Below are positions 56,623 to 64,000 of a DNA stretch of 64,000 nucleotides, piece by piece. Every line of letters begins with the position of its first letter. Position 1 is the first letter of the stretch. Origin of the DNA: an uncultured Burkholderiales bacterium (GTDB lineage Bacteria; Pseudomonadota; Gammaproteobacteria; Burkholderiales; Burkholderiaceae); assembly GCA_946480465.1 (NCBI GenBank), contig CAMLJY010000034.1:1-64000 (forward strand). Direction: 5' to 3'. A program made the translations under genes and the position numbers. The notes under the pieces were generated by a model. That model saw only the letters and a program-made list of their open reading frames with translations, did no database searches and was not told where the DNA came from.

Positions 56623-57093
56623 ATGCTTGACCTCGGCCACCCCTGGTGGGAGTTCGTCGCGCGGGCGTTCGTTGTCTACGCGGTGCTGCTGCTGCTGGTG
56701 CGCTTGTCGGGCAAGCGCTCGGTGGGGCAGTTCACCCCCTTCGACCTGCTGGTCGTGATGCTCTTGAGCGAGTCGGTGAGCGAGTCGCTCAACGGCGGCG
56801 ACGAGTCCCTCATCGGCGGGCTGATCGCGGCGGCCACGCTGGTGGCGTTGAACCTGGCACTGGGCTTCGCCGCCACCCGCACCCGCCGGGCCGAGGACTT
56901 CATCGAAGGTGCGCCGGTGCTGATCGCGCGCGACGGCGAGCTGATGGTCGACGTGCTGCGCCGCCATCGCCTGGGGCAGGGTGAGTGGGAGCGCGCGCTG
57001 CGTGAAGCCGATGCCGAACTGGGCGAGGTGCGGCGCGCCTTCCTGGAGGCGGATGGGACGATCAGCGTGCTGAAGCAGAAACCGCAAGGCTGA
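56623..57093 (+). CDS. DUF421 (YetF-like) membrane protein, short form
   Basis: A 156-residue protein with three membrane helices and the family motif LLVRLSGKRSVGQFTPFDLLVVMLLSE, followed by the YetF-type soluble part (IEGAPVLIARDGELMVDVLRRHRLGQGEWERALREA). Full-length YetF proteins have about 230 residues; this is the shorter version. Function unknown, possibly envelope-stress related. ATG 56623 was taken as the start. Confidence 0.8.
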   Translation: MLDLGHPWWEFVARAFVVYAVLLLLVRLSGKRSVGQFTPFDLLVVMLLSESVSESLNGGDESLIGGLIAAATLVALNLALGFAATRTRRAEDFIEGAPVLIARDGELMVDVLRRHRLGQGEWERALREADAELGEVRRAFLEADGTISVLKQKPQG

Positions 57094-57129
57094 GACCGCA
57101 GGCGGCGCGGCCGTTGCGCATCCCGCCCG

Positions 57130-57843
57130 TCAGGCCCCGCCCAGCCGTGCGCTGAGGCGCTGCGCCGCGTCGCGCAACTGCTTGGCGAAGCGTGGCTGCA
57201 TGCGCGGGTCCGGCAGCGTGAGCGTGAGGGCGCCGGCCAGCATGCCGCCGGCCTGCCACACCGGGGCCGAGATGCCGGTGAGGCCGGGGATGCGGTCGCC
57301 GGACAGCGTGACGAAGCCGTCGCGCCGGATCGCGTCGTAGCGCTTGCCGCGCATGCCGCTGAAGGCCAGCAGCACCCGGCCGCCGGCGCCGCGGTCGAGC
57401 GGCAGCAGGTCGCCGGCGCGGATGTGGTCGCGCAGCAGTTGCGGCGAATCGACGCGGAAGAGGCACAGCCGCTGCTCGCCCTGGCGCACGTGGAAGGCGG
57501 CGCTTTCACGCGTGGCGTCCACCAGCTCGTGCAGCACCGGCAGCACCTGCGCTTCCAGCGAGAAGGATGCGACGTACACCGCGTGCAGGCGCGCCAGCTC
57601 GGCGCCCAGCGCGTAGCGGCCGTCGGCCTGGCGCTGCAGCAGCCGCGCGTGTTCCAGCGAGGCCAGCAGGCGCAGCGCCGTGCTCTTGTACAGCCGCGTG
57701 CGCTCGGCCAGCTCGGCCAGCGACAGCGCCGCATCGCCGGCGCGGAAGGTGCACAGCAGGCTCAGCGCCCGGTCGACGGCGGCGGCACCGCCGGGGGCGG
57801 CGTGCTGGTCGGCCAGGGAGGGCTGGGCGGACTTCTTCGGCAT
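57130..57843 (-). CDS. IclR-family regulator
   Basis: A 237-residue IclR repressor. The N-terminal winged helix covers AAVDRALSLLCTFRAGDAALSLAELAERTRLYKSTALRLLASLEHARLL; the C-terminal effector domain has the pattern LPLDRGAGGRVLLAFSG and GLTGISAPVWQAGGMLAGALTLTLP. The start MPKKSAQ at 57843 was chosen over a longer frame. It lies 58 bp from a perfect palindrome and is divergent from a CoA-transferase operon, its likely target. Confidence 0.88.
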   Translation of the reverse strand: MPKKSAQPSLADQHAAPGGAAAVDRALSLLCTFRAGDAALSLAELAERTRLYKSTALRLLASLEHARLLQRQADGRYALGAELARLHAVYVASFSLEAQVLPVLHELVDATRESAAFHVRQGEQRLCLFRVDSPQLLRDHIRAGDLLPLDRGAGGRVLLAFSGMRGKRYDAIRRDGFVTLSGDRIPGLTGISAPVWQAGGMLAGALTLTLPDPRMQPRFAKQLRDAAQRLSARLGGA

Positions 57844-57900
57844 GGCTCGGGGCAGGACATGGGGCGCCGCGGCTTGACACGGCATGCCCGTGGCTCTTAC

Positions 57901-57923
57901 GCTGTTCCAAATATTGGAACAGC
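57901..57923. promoter_or_regulatory. IclR operator, 10-bp perfect palindrome
   Basis: GCTGTTCCAA (57901-57910) and TTGGAACAGC (57914-57923) around ATA. It lies between the divergent iclR and HMG-CoA-lyase-remnant/CoA-transferase genes. The TTCCAA..TTGGAA core fits IclR-family sites. Confidence 0.75.
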
Positions 57924-57943
57924 ATTCTGTTGGATAGAACTTT

Positions 57944-58171
57944 ATGGCGTCAATCCCCGCCGTCCTCATGTTCAAGTCCATGGGCGTGGCCACCGGCATC
58001 GGCCTCGAGCGCCTGGCGGCGTCGCGGCGGATGCTGCGCGTAGGCTGGCCCGGCAAACCGCTGCACGGCATGGTGGTGCCGGCCGGGCTGGGGCCGGGCT
58101 TCGCCGATGCCGACGGGCGGCGGCCGGTGTCCGAACGCCTGCCGCCGGAAGCCGATGGAGCGCCGGCATGA
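57944..58171 (+). pseudogene. C-terminal remnant of a hydroxymethylglutaryl-CoA lyase
   Basis: A 75-codon frame whose first 50 residues match the C-terminal end of HMG-CoA lyases (FKSMGVATGIGLERLAASRRMLR, PGKPLHGMVVPAGLGPGF) but lack the whole catalytic TIM barrel. It starts 20 bp after the IclR palindrome, and its stop overlaps the CoA-transferase ATG (ATGA). It looks like the tail left after an in-frame deletion in an ancestral lyase-transferase operon. It may still serve for translational coupling. Confidence 0.6.
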
Positions 58172-59442
58172 GCGGCACCGGGGGCCTATCTCCTGAAAAC
58201 AGCGGCCAACCCGCGCTGCCGCTCGCCGGCCTGCGGGTCGTCGAGTTCACCCACATGGTGATGGGCCCCACCTGCGGCATGGTGCTGGCCGACCTGGGCG
58301 CCGAGGTGATCAAGGTCGAGCCGCTGGCCGGCGACAACACGCGCCGCCTGCTCGGTTCCGGCGCCGGCTTCTTCCCGATGTTCAACCGCAACAAGCGCAG
58401 CCTGGCGGTGGACGTGAAGGACCCGCGCGGCCGCGAGATCGTGCTGAAGCTGGTGGCCGGCGCCGACGTCTTCAGCGAGAACTTCAAGGGCGGGACGATG
58501 GAGCGCCTGGGCTTCGGCCCGCAGGCGCTGGCGACGCTGAACCCGCGGCTGATCCACGTCTCGCACAAGGGGTTCCTGCCCGGGCCGTATGAGCACCGCA
58601 CCGCGCTGGACGAGGTGGTGCAGATGATGGGTGGCCTGGCCTACATGACCGGGCCCGAGGGCCGGCCGCTGCGCGCCGGCACCAGCGTCAACGACATCAT
58701 GGGCGGGCTGTTCGGCGCCATCGGCGTGCTGGCCGCGCTGCGCCAGCGCGACGACGGCCGCACCGGCACCGGCCGCGGCCAGCAGGTGCAGGCCGCGCTG
58801 TTCGAGAACAACGTGCTGCTGGTGGCGCAGCACATGATGCAGTTCGCCGTCACCGGCCGCGCGGCCGCGCCGATGCCCAGCCGCATCTCGGCCTGGGGCG
58901 TGTACGACGTCTTCACCGTGCGCGATGGCGAGCAGATCTTCCTGGCCGCCGTCAGCGACACCCAATGGGCGCTGCTGTGCCGCGAGTTCGGCTTCGGCGA
59001 CCTGGCCGCCGATGCGCGCCTGGCGAGCAACAACGACCGCGTGCGCGCGCGCGACTGGTTGCTGCCGCTGCTGCGCGAGCGCTTCGCGGCCTTCGACGCC
59101 GCCGGTTTGGCCGCGCGTTTCGAGCGCGTCGGCCTGCCGTATGCGCCGATCGCCCGGCCGGAGCAGTTGTTCGACGACGAGCACCTGCGCGCCACGGGTG
59201 GCCTGGCGCCGCTGCACGTGCCGGCCGATGCCAGCGCCGCCGGCCGGCCGATCGACACCCACGCGGCGCTGCTGCCGCTGGCCATGGACGGGCGCCGCCT
59301 GCCGCTGCGCCAGGGGCCGCCGGCGCTGGGGGCCGATACGCGGGCGCTGCTGCGGGAGCTGGGCTACGGCGACGCCGACATCGGCGCACTGCAGGCCGCC
59401 GGCGTGATCGGTGGCGGGGAGGGGCCGCCGCCGGCGGGCTGA
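58168..59442 (+). CDS. CaiB/BaiF-family CoA-transferase
   Basis: A 424-residue family III CoA-transferase: LPLAGLRVVEFTHMVMGPTCGMVLADLGAEVIKVEP, NRNKRSLAVDVKDPRGREI, with the catalytic Asp probably in HRTALDEVVQMMGG. It moves CoA between carboxylates; the acceptor is unknown. The company of an HMG-CoA-lyase remnant and IclR suggests breakdown of a branched or dicarboxylic acid. ATG 58168 overlaps the remnant's stop, so translation is coupled. Confidence 0.85.
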   Translation: MSGTGGLSPENSGQPALPLAGLRVVEFTHMVMGPTCGMVLADLGAEVIKVEPLAGDNTRRLLGSGAGFFPMFNRNKRSLAVDVKDPRGREIVLKLVAGADVFSENFKGGTMERLGFGPQALATLNPRLIHVSHKGFLPGPYEHRTALDEVVQMMGGLAYMTGPEGRPLRAGTSVNDIMGGLFGAIGVLAALRQRDDGRTGTGRGQQVQAALFENNVLLVAQHMMQFAVTGRAAAPMPSRISAWGVYDVFTVRDGEQIFLAAVSDTQWALLCREFGFGDLAADARLASNNDRVRARDWLLPLLRERFAAFDAAGLAARFERVGLPYAPIARPEQLFDDEHLRATGGLAPLHVPADASAAGRPIDTHAALLPLAMDGRRLPLRQGPPALGADTRALLRELGYGDADIGALQAAGVIGGGEGPPPAG

Positions 59443-59579
59443 CCGGTCGGTCATTGTTTCTGCGGCTGCTGCTGCCGCTGCGGCTGCGGCTACTGCGGCG
59501 CCGCCCGCCGTGCTCGCGGCGACGTGCCGCCCGTGCTTGGCCGCGTCATTCGCTCGTCAGCGGCCGCGTCGATCCGGCG

Positions 59580-60293
59580 TCACTCATCCGCCAGCGGCTT
59601 GAGCACGGGCGCGTAGCGCAGGCCGATGTAGGCATGCTCGCGCATCAGCATGTCGGCGCGGGCCGACTCGCCGCGCGCCAGCGCGTCGAAGATCAGCCGG
59701 TGGTGCACCTGCGCCAGGCGCAGCTTGTCCAGCTCGCGGTCGGGCGCGTCGCGGTCGATCGCGATGGAGTCGGCCGATGCGAAGGGCAGGTGGTTGTTGC
59801 GGGTGATCGCGTCGCCGATCACCCGGCTGCCGGTGGCATGCACGATGGCGGCGTGGAAGCGCGCGTTCAGGCGGCTCCAGCGCTCCACGTGCGAGGCGGT
59901 CAGCGGCGCCTCGGCCAGCACCGCGTCGCCTTCGTGCAGGCAGGCCAGCAGCGTGGCGCGCACCTCGGCATCCAGCCCGCGCTCGGCCAGGCGCCGCGCG
60001 GCCAGGCCCTCCAGCGCGCCGCGCACCTCGATGCCGCAGACCACGTCGGCCTCCGAGAACTCACGCACGACGAAGCCGCGCTTGCCGGCCTTCTGCAGCA
60101 GGCCCTCCTGCTCCAGCGTGCGGAAGGCCAGCCGCACCGGCGTGCGCGAGACGCCCAGCGCTTCCGCCACCGACAGCTCGGCCAGGCGCTCGCCGGCGGC
60201 GTAGCGGCCGTCCAGGATGAGCTTGCGCAGCGATGCCACGACGCTGGTCGCGCCGGCCAGATCCGCCTCGATTGGATCCAATTCATCATCCAT
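59580..60293 (-). CDS. vanR: VanR-type GntR/FCD regulator
   Basis: A 237-residue GntR-family (FadR-type FCD) repressor: an N-terminal winged helix (YAAGERLAELSVAEALGVSRTPVRLAFRTLEQEGLLQ) and an FCD ligand domain with metal-type His residues (RFHAAIVHATG, HHRLIFDALARGE). Divergent from vanA, with ATTGGATCCAAT-type sites between and inside its 5' end, exactly the VanR operator known from Caulobacter. ATG 60293 is preferred; a longer frame would overlap the operators. Confidence 0.85.
   Translation of the reverse strand: MDDELDPIEADLAGATSVVASLRKLILDGRYAAGERLAELSVAEALGVSRTPVRLAFRTLEQEGLLQKAGKRGFVVREFSEADVVCGIEVRGALEGLAARRLAERGLDAEVRATLLACLHEGDAVLAEAPLTASHVERWSRLNARFHAAIVHATGSRVIGDAITRNNHLPFASADSIAIDRDAPDRELDKLRLAQVHHRLIFDALARGESARADMLMREHAYIGLRYAPVLKPLADE
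60271..60282. promoter_or_regulatory. VanR operator 1
   Basis: A perfect ATTGGATCCAAT palindrome in the first codons of vanR. It is identical to the VanR operator known from Caulobacter crescentus. Binding here would repress vanR itself. Confidence 0.8.
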
Positions 60294-60323
60294 GGCTTGA
60301 TTTATCTCAGAGTTGAAGGCAGG

Positions 60324-60348
60324 ATTGGATCCCGTTGATTGGATCCAA
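60324..60348. promoter_or_regulatory. VanR operator 2 and a half-matching site
   Basis: TTGGATCCAA (60339-60348) lies 15 bp before the vanA start; a partial copy ATTGGATCCC stands at 60324-60333. Together with the site at 60271 they space the divergent vanR-vanAB promoter. Confidence 0.7.
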
Positions 60349-60363
60349 ATGCCGGAGACGCCG

Positions 60364-61488
60364 ATGTTCCCCCGAAATGCCTGGTACGTGGCCGCCACCC
60401 CGGACGAGCTGTCCGACCGGCCGCTGGGCCGCCAGATCTGCAACGAGCGCCTGGTGTTCTACCGGGGGCCGGATGGCCGGGCGGTGGCGCTGGAAGACTT
60501 CTGCCCGCACCGCGGCGCACCGCTGTCGCTGGGCCGGGTCTGCGAAGGCGAGCTGGTCTGCGGCTACCACGGCCTGCGCATGGGCTGCGACGGCAAGACG
60601 GTGTCGATGCCGGGCCAGCGCGTGCGCGGCTTCCCGGCCATCCGCAGCTTTCCGGTGGTGGAGCGGCATGGCTTCATCTGGGTCTGGCCGGGCGATGCGC
60701 AGCGCGCGGACCCGGCCCTGGTGCCGCACCTGCACTGGGCCGACGATCCGGCCTGGGCCTATGGCGGCGGCCGGTATCACATCGGCGCCGACTACCGGCT
60801 GATGATCGACAACCTGATGGACCTGACGCACGAGACCTACGTGCACGCCAGCAGCATCGGCCAGCCGGAGATCGACGAAACCCCGTGCAGCACCCGCACC
60901 GAGGGCGACGAGGTCATCACCAGCCGCTTTATGAACGGCATCAGCGCGCCGCCGTTCTGGCGCATGGCGCTGCGCGGCCACGGCCTGCCGGACGACCAGC
61001 CGGTGGACCGCTGGCAGATCTGCCACTTCTCGCCGCCCTCGCACGTGATGATCGAGGTGGGCGTGGCACTGGCCGGCCGTGGTGGCTACGACGCGCCGGA
61101 CGACTGCAAGGTGTCCAGCATCGTGGTCGACTTCATCACCCCCGAGACCGACACCTCGCACTGGTACTTCTGGGGCATGGCGCGCCGCTTCCGTCCCAAT
61201 GACGCGGCCCTGACCGCGCAGCTGCGAGAAGGCCAGGGCCGGGTCTTCGCCGAGGACCAGGAGGTGCTGGAGCAGCAGCAGGCCAACCTGCTGCGCTGGC
61301 CGCAGCGGCGGCTGTTGATGCTCAACATCGACGCCGGCGGCGTGCAGGCGCGGCGCGTGCTGGAGCGGCTGGTGACGGCCGAGCAGGCCGGCGGCACGGC
61401 CGCAGCGGCGGCGGGTGGATCCGCGGCTGCGCCGGTGGCAGGGCAGCCGGTGTCGGCGCCCGCCAGCTCGGCCGCCGCGGCGGCTTGA
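60364..61488 (+). CDS. vanA: vanillate O-demethylase oxygenase subunit
   Basis: A 374-residue Rieske oxygenase that demethylates vanillate to protocatechuate with VanB. The Rieske cluster is CPHRG...CGYHG (residues about 44-70), the mononuclear iron site lies in DNLMDLTHETYVHASS. ATG 60364 (MFPRNAWYVA) has a good SD (GGAG) and is the usual start; an ATG at 60349 overlaps an operator. The C-terminal 35 residues are an unusual Ala/Gly/Ser-rich extension (TAAAAAGGSAAAP). vanB follows after 13 bp. Confidence 0.9.
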   Translation: MFPRNAWYVAATPDELSDRPLGRQICNERLVFYRGPDGRAVALEDFCPHRGAPLSLGRVCEGELVCGYHGLRMGCDGKTVSMPGQRVRGFPAIRSFPVVERHGFIWVWPGDAQRADPALVPHLHWADDPAWAYGGGRYHIGADYRLMIDNLMDLTHETYVHASSIGQPEIDETPCSTRTEGDEVITSRFMNGISAPPFWRMALRGHGLPDDQPVDRWQICHFSPPSHVMIEVGVALAGRGGYDAPDDCKVSSIVVDFITPETDTSHWYFWGMARRFRPNDAALTAQLREGQGRVFAEDQEVLEQQQANLLRWPQRRLLMLNIDAGGVQARRVLERLVTAEQAGGTAAAAAGGSAAAPVAGQPVSAPASSAAAAA

Positions 61489-61501
61489 CGGAGGCAGGGC
61501 G

Positions 61502-62479
61502 ATGACGGCCATGGCCATCCCCGCGCCGCTGTCGGTCCGCGTCGCGCACAAGGCGCGCGTGGCCGAGGACATCTGCGTCTTCGACCTGGTCGCCGCCGAT
61601 GGGGCGGCACTGCCTCCGTTCGAGGCCGGCGCCCACATCGACGTGCAGCTGCCGGGCGGGCTGACGCGCCAGTACTCGCTGTGCAACCCGCCGCACGAGA
61701 CGCACCGCTACCAGATCGGGGTGCTGCGTGACGCGGGCTCGCGCGGCGGCTCGCGCGCGCTGCACGAGGCCGTGCAGGTCGGCCAGGCGCTGACGATCAG
61801 CGCGCCGAAGAACCACTTCGCGCTGGCGCCCGACGCCGGCCGCAGCCTGCTGCTGGCCGGCGGCATCGGCATCACGCCCATCCTGTGCATGGCCGAGGCG
61901 CTGCAGGCGCAGGGGGCCGAGTTCGAGATGCACTACTGCGCGCGCTCGCGCAGCCGCGCGGCTTTCCTGGACCGGCTGGCGGCCGCGCCCTTCGCCGCCC
62001 GCGTGGCCACGCATTTCGACGACGAGGCGGCGGCGCAGCGGCTGGACATCCCGGCGCTGCTGGCGGCGGCCGACGCCCGCACGCACCTGTACGTCTGCGG
62101 CCCGCGCGGCTTCATCGACGCGGTGCTGTCGGCCGCGCGCGCCCGGGGCTGGTCCGAGACGCGGCTGCACATGGAGTTCTTCACCGGCACCGTCGTCGAC
62201 GGTGCCGCCGACACCGCGTTCGAGGTCGAGCTCAAGCGCTGCGGCCGCGTCGTCACCGTGCCGGCCGGCGTCAGCATCGTGCAGGCGCTGGCCCGCACCG
62301 GCATCGACGTGATGGTGTCCTGCGAGCAGGGCATCTGCGGCACCTGCCTGACCCCCGTGCTCGACGGCGTGCCCGAGCACCGCGACGATTACCTGACGCC
62401 CGAGGAGCGCGCGGCCAACGACCAGATGCTGCTGTGCTGCTCGCGCGCCCGCACGCCGCGGCTGGTGCTGGACCGCTGA
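61502..62479 (+). CDS. vanB: vanillate O-demethylase reductase subunit
   Basis: A 325-residue phthalate-dioxygenase-reductase-type protein. FMN-binding domain (RQYSLCNPPHE), NADH domain (LLAGGIGITPILCMAEAL, YVCGPRGFIDAV) and a C-terminal [2Fe-2S] ferredoxin domain (CEQGICGTC and a distal Cys in MLLCCSR). It supplies electrons to VanA. It lies 13 bp behind vanA in the VanR-controlled operon. Confidence 0.92.
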   Translation: MTAMAIPAPLSVRVAHKARVAEDICVFDLVAADGAALPPFEAGAHIDVQLPGGLTRQYSLCNPPHETHRYQIGVLRDAGSRGGSRALHEAVQVGQALTISAPKNHFALAPDAGRSLLLAGGIGITPILCMAEALQAQGAEFEMHYCARSRSRAAFLDRLAAAPFAARVATHFDDEAAAQRLDIPALLAAADARTHLYVCGPRGFIDAVLSAARARGWSETRLHMEFFTGTVVDGAADTAFEVELKRCGRVVTVPAGVSIVQALARTGIDVMVSCEQGICGTCLTPVLDGVPEHRDDYLTPEERAANDQMLLCCSRARTPRLVLDR

Positions 62480-62624
62480 ACTGGCCGCCGAGGTAACGCG
62501 TTAGAGAGCTGGATGCCCGGATCGGCCCGGCACTGGCCGATCCCACGACCGCGGGTGTGATGCCGTGCCGGTGGGCGCCGTCTGGGGCGCACGAGCGGGC
62601 GTGGCGGAATGCTTCACAGGCTCT

Positions 62625-62837
62625 TCAGGCCGCTGACCGTCCGACCGCCGGCAATCCGAAGCTGCGCCCGATCAGGGCCCGTGCGAAAAGGTAGTCGCAG
62701 CGCGCGCGCTCGGACAGGGCGTTCAGGTCCACCTTGCCCTGCGCGTCGCAGGGAAACGAGAGTGCCCGGCCGGACTTGCCCAGCGGGTCGAACCGCAGTT
62801 CGAATCCGGCGTTGGCGTGTTGATGAAGTGCACCCAT
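62625..62837 (-). CDS. small hypothetical protein, 70 residues
   Basis: A 70-residue soluble protein (MGALHQHANAGFELRFDPLGKSG ... CDAQGKVDLNALSERARCDYLFARALIGRSFGLPAV) with strong SD (AGGAGGT) 5 bp before the ATG. The pattern RFDPLGKSGRALSFPCDAQGKVDLN looks like a small conserved Burkholderiales protein. Function unknown. An overlapping frame at 62614-62886 is rejected in favour of this one. Confidence 0.65.
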   Translation of the reverse strand: MGALHQHANAGFELRFDPLGKSGRALSFPCDAQGKVDLNALSERARCDYLFARALIGRSFGLPAVGRSAA

Positions 62838-63025
62838 GGTGGACCTCCTGAACGGCTATGGGCAAATGCGGGGCCCGGTACGGCACTGTGGGCCGTTCCC
62901 GTTGCAGCGGGATGTCGAATCTTTCAGCGCATTGCTTCGTTTGTAGCGGCGGCCCGGGCGGATGAGCGCCGCAGCCGGACAGGCCTCATGATCCGTGCTC
63001 TTCACGCGTCATCCGGGAGGGCTTC

Positions 63026-63464
63026 ATGTCCAGCAGCACTCGATCCGGGGGCACCCGGCGGCACGCGATCACCGGCCTGGCCGGGCTGGCCTGGCTCGGG
63101 CTGGCCGGCTGCGCCACAGCACCTGCAGGAAAGGGTTCCGGCATGGCCATGACGCCCGTGGCGGGCACCGCTTTCCTCCACCACTTCGAGACGCTGGCCG
63201 AGAAGGAAGACTTCGCGCTGATAGAGGACTTCATCGACGAGCGCGCGCATTTCCGCTTCAACGACGGCGACCACATCGGCCGGCCCGCCATCCGCGCCGT
63301 GTTCGAGAAGACCTGGCGCGGCGACCCCACTGTGCGCAAGGCGTGCTTCTACCTGTCCGAGGTCATTCACCATCAAGGGCCGCGGCACGCGGGTGCTGGC
63401 CTTCGAGGATGGGCGCTTCCGCATCGTGAACGAGCACCTGAGCCGCTTTCCGCCGCCGCGCTGA
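63026..63464 (+). pseudogene. NTF2/SnoaL-like lipoprotein gene with a frameshift
   Basis: The frame from 63026 gives a lipoprotein leader (lipobox LAGC in GLAGLAWLGLAGCATA) and a domain like SnoaL/NTF2 (ETLAEKEDFALIEDFIDERAHFRFNDGDHIGRPAIRAVFEKTWRG). After codon about 112 (near 63365) the frame loses similarity, while the +1 frame continues sensibly as FTIKGRGTRVLAFEDGRF, then RIVNEHLSRFPPPR, and stops at 63464. One extra base near 63365, by mutation or sequencing error, would explain it. Confidence 0.6.
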
Positions 63465-63598
63465 GCAAGCCGGTGGAGCCGGGTTGCCGTAGGAGCGGGG
63501 GTCGAGTTGGCCGCTGACGGCCGCATCCGCCGCATCGCCAGCTTCTGGGGTCCCTTGCCACCGCTGCCTGGGACCGGCCGGCGCGGGCGCTGCCGCCG

Positions 63599-64000
63599 TC
63601 ACAGCAGCTCGTTGAGCAGGTAGAAAGCGTTGTCCTTCAGCTTGTGCCAGGTGCCCCGGCGCTGCCAGGCGTCGAGGCGGATCTCCTTGGCGCGTTGCGC
63701 ATAACGCTCGAAGATCGCGTCCAGCCGCGTGGCCAGCGCGGCGTCGGCGATGGACAGGCTGAGTTCGTCGTTGGTCTCGAAGCTGCGGTCGTCGAAGTTG
63801 CTGGAGCCCACTGCGCACCAGACGCCGTCGACGGTCATGATCTTCTGGTGCAGCAGCGTGTGCGGGTACTCGAACAGGCGCATGCCGCACTTCAGCATCT
63901 TCTCGAAGTTGCGGTGCCCGGCGTGCTGCACGACGGGGTTGTCCGAGCCGCCGCTGGACGGCATCAGCACGCGCACGTCGACACCGCGGCGCACCGCTTC
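63599..64000 (-). CDS. cardiolipin-synthase-like PLD protein, 3' part
   Basis: The C-terminal part of a phospholipase-D-family protein, running off the window edge. The second PLD motif is HQKIMTVDGVWCAVGSSNFDDRS (HxKx4D). The following stretch (NDELSLSIADAALATRLDAIFERYAQRA) is typical of cardiolipin synthases of the ClsB type. It probably joins phosphatidylglycerol head groups at the inner membrane. The 5' end is outside. Confidence 0.82.
   Translation of the reverse strand, partial: EAVRRGVDVRVLMPSSGGSDNPVVQHAGHRNFEKMLKCGMRLFEYPHTLLHQKIMTVDGVWCAVGSSNFDDRSFETNDELSLSIADAALATRLDAIFERYAQRAKEIRLDAWQRRGTWHKLKDNAFYLLNELL

Noticed and set aside
62614..62886. 90-codon frame overlapping the 70-residue gene
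   Set aside because: Arg/Gly-rich shadow; the other frame has a strong SD and natural composition.

Overview
The window is about 70% G+C, densely packed with genes and free of rRNA, tRNA and CRISPR. Gene content points to a beta-proteobacterium of the order Burkholderiales (Rubrivivax/Leptothrix/Roseateles-like). The signs are an imelysin/di-haem iron operon, an arsRC-aqpS cluster, a vanRAB cluster, DUF6064, DUF5063 and a Burkholderiales-type C-terminal repeat on a secreted nuclease. The assignment is inferred from gene content, not from a marker gene.

Layout. 0-4.9 kb: iron-regulated imelysin / di-haem cytochrome / imelysin / DUF1513 operon behind a Fur-like site. 4.9-10.4 kb (minus): arsenic cluster arsR-arsC-aqpS, then marR, an N-acetyltransferase-flavoprotein fusion and an MFS exporter, with repeated operators. 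10.6-16.4 kb: thiolase, GlxA-type regulator, VOC protein, tautomerase divergent from a TetR regulator over two palindromes, and a membrane protein / DUF5063 / HD-phosphohydrolase operon. 16.4-20.6 kb: a visibly less G+C-rich island with a PHP-phosphoesterase/ABC-ATPase fusion (TTG start) coupled to a 97-residue partner, plus a PLD-like protein. This is the best candidate for an undescribed, probably defensive, system. 20.7-25.9 kb: secreted multidomain thermonuclease, DUF6064, YceI, DTW-domain tRNA modifier and nitroreductase-like protein. 26-37.3 kb: an atypical shortened serine dehydratase, a complete Dpp/Opp-type ABC transporter, an M20 deacetylase, a LivJ-like binding protein divergent from a LysR regulator over a T-N11-A box, and aspartate dehydrogenase. 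37.4-41.6 kb: three uncharacterised genes, one with a transglutaminase-like Cys/His/Asp triad.

41.8-56.5 kb is a signalling supercluster on the plus strand. It encodes a PAS/degenerate GGDEF/EAL/REC/PAS protein, a coupled 54-residue protein, an HDOD protein, a histidine kinase, a REC-HD-GYP phosphodiesterase, a receiver, a FIST sensor and a second kinase. A c-di-GMP-I riboswitch then precedes a secreted subtilase with an eight-copy GLVLSE tail, followed by a membrane kinase and a REC-kinase. Nearly every junction overlaps by 4 bp. The picture is of c-di-GMP turnover, phosphorelay and a c-di-GMP-read output in one locus.

56.6-64 kb: DUF421 protein; IclR regulator, a truncated HMG-CoA lyase remnant and a CaiB/BaiF CoA-transferase; vanR divergent from vanAB with VanR operators; a small conserved-looking protein; a frameshifted lipoprotein gene; and the 3' part of a cardiolipin-synthase-like gene running off the end.
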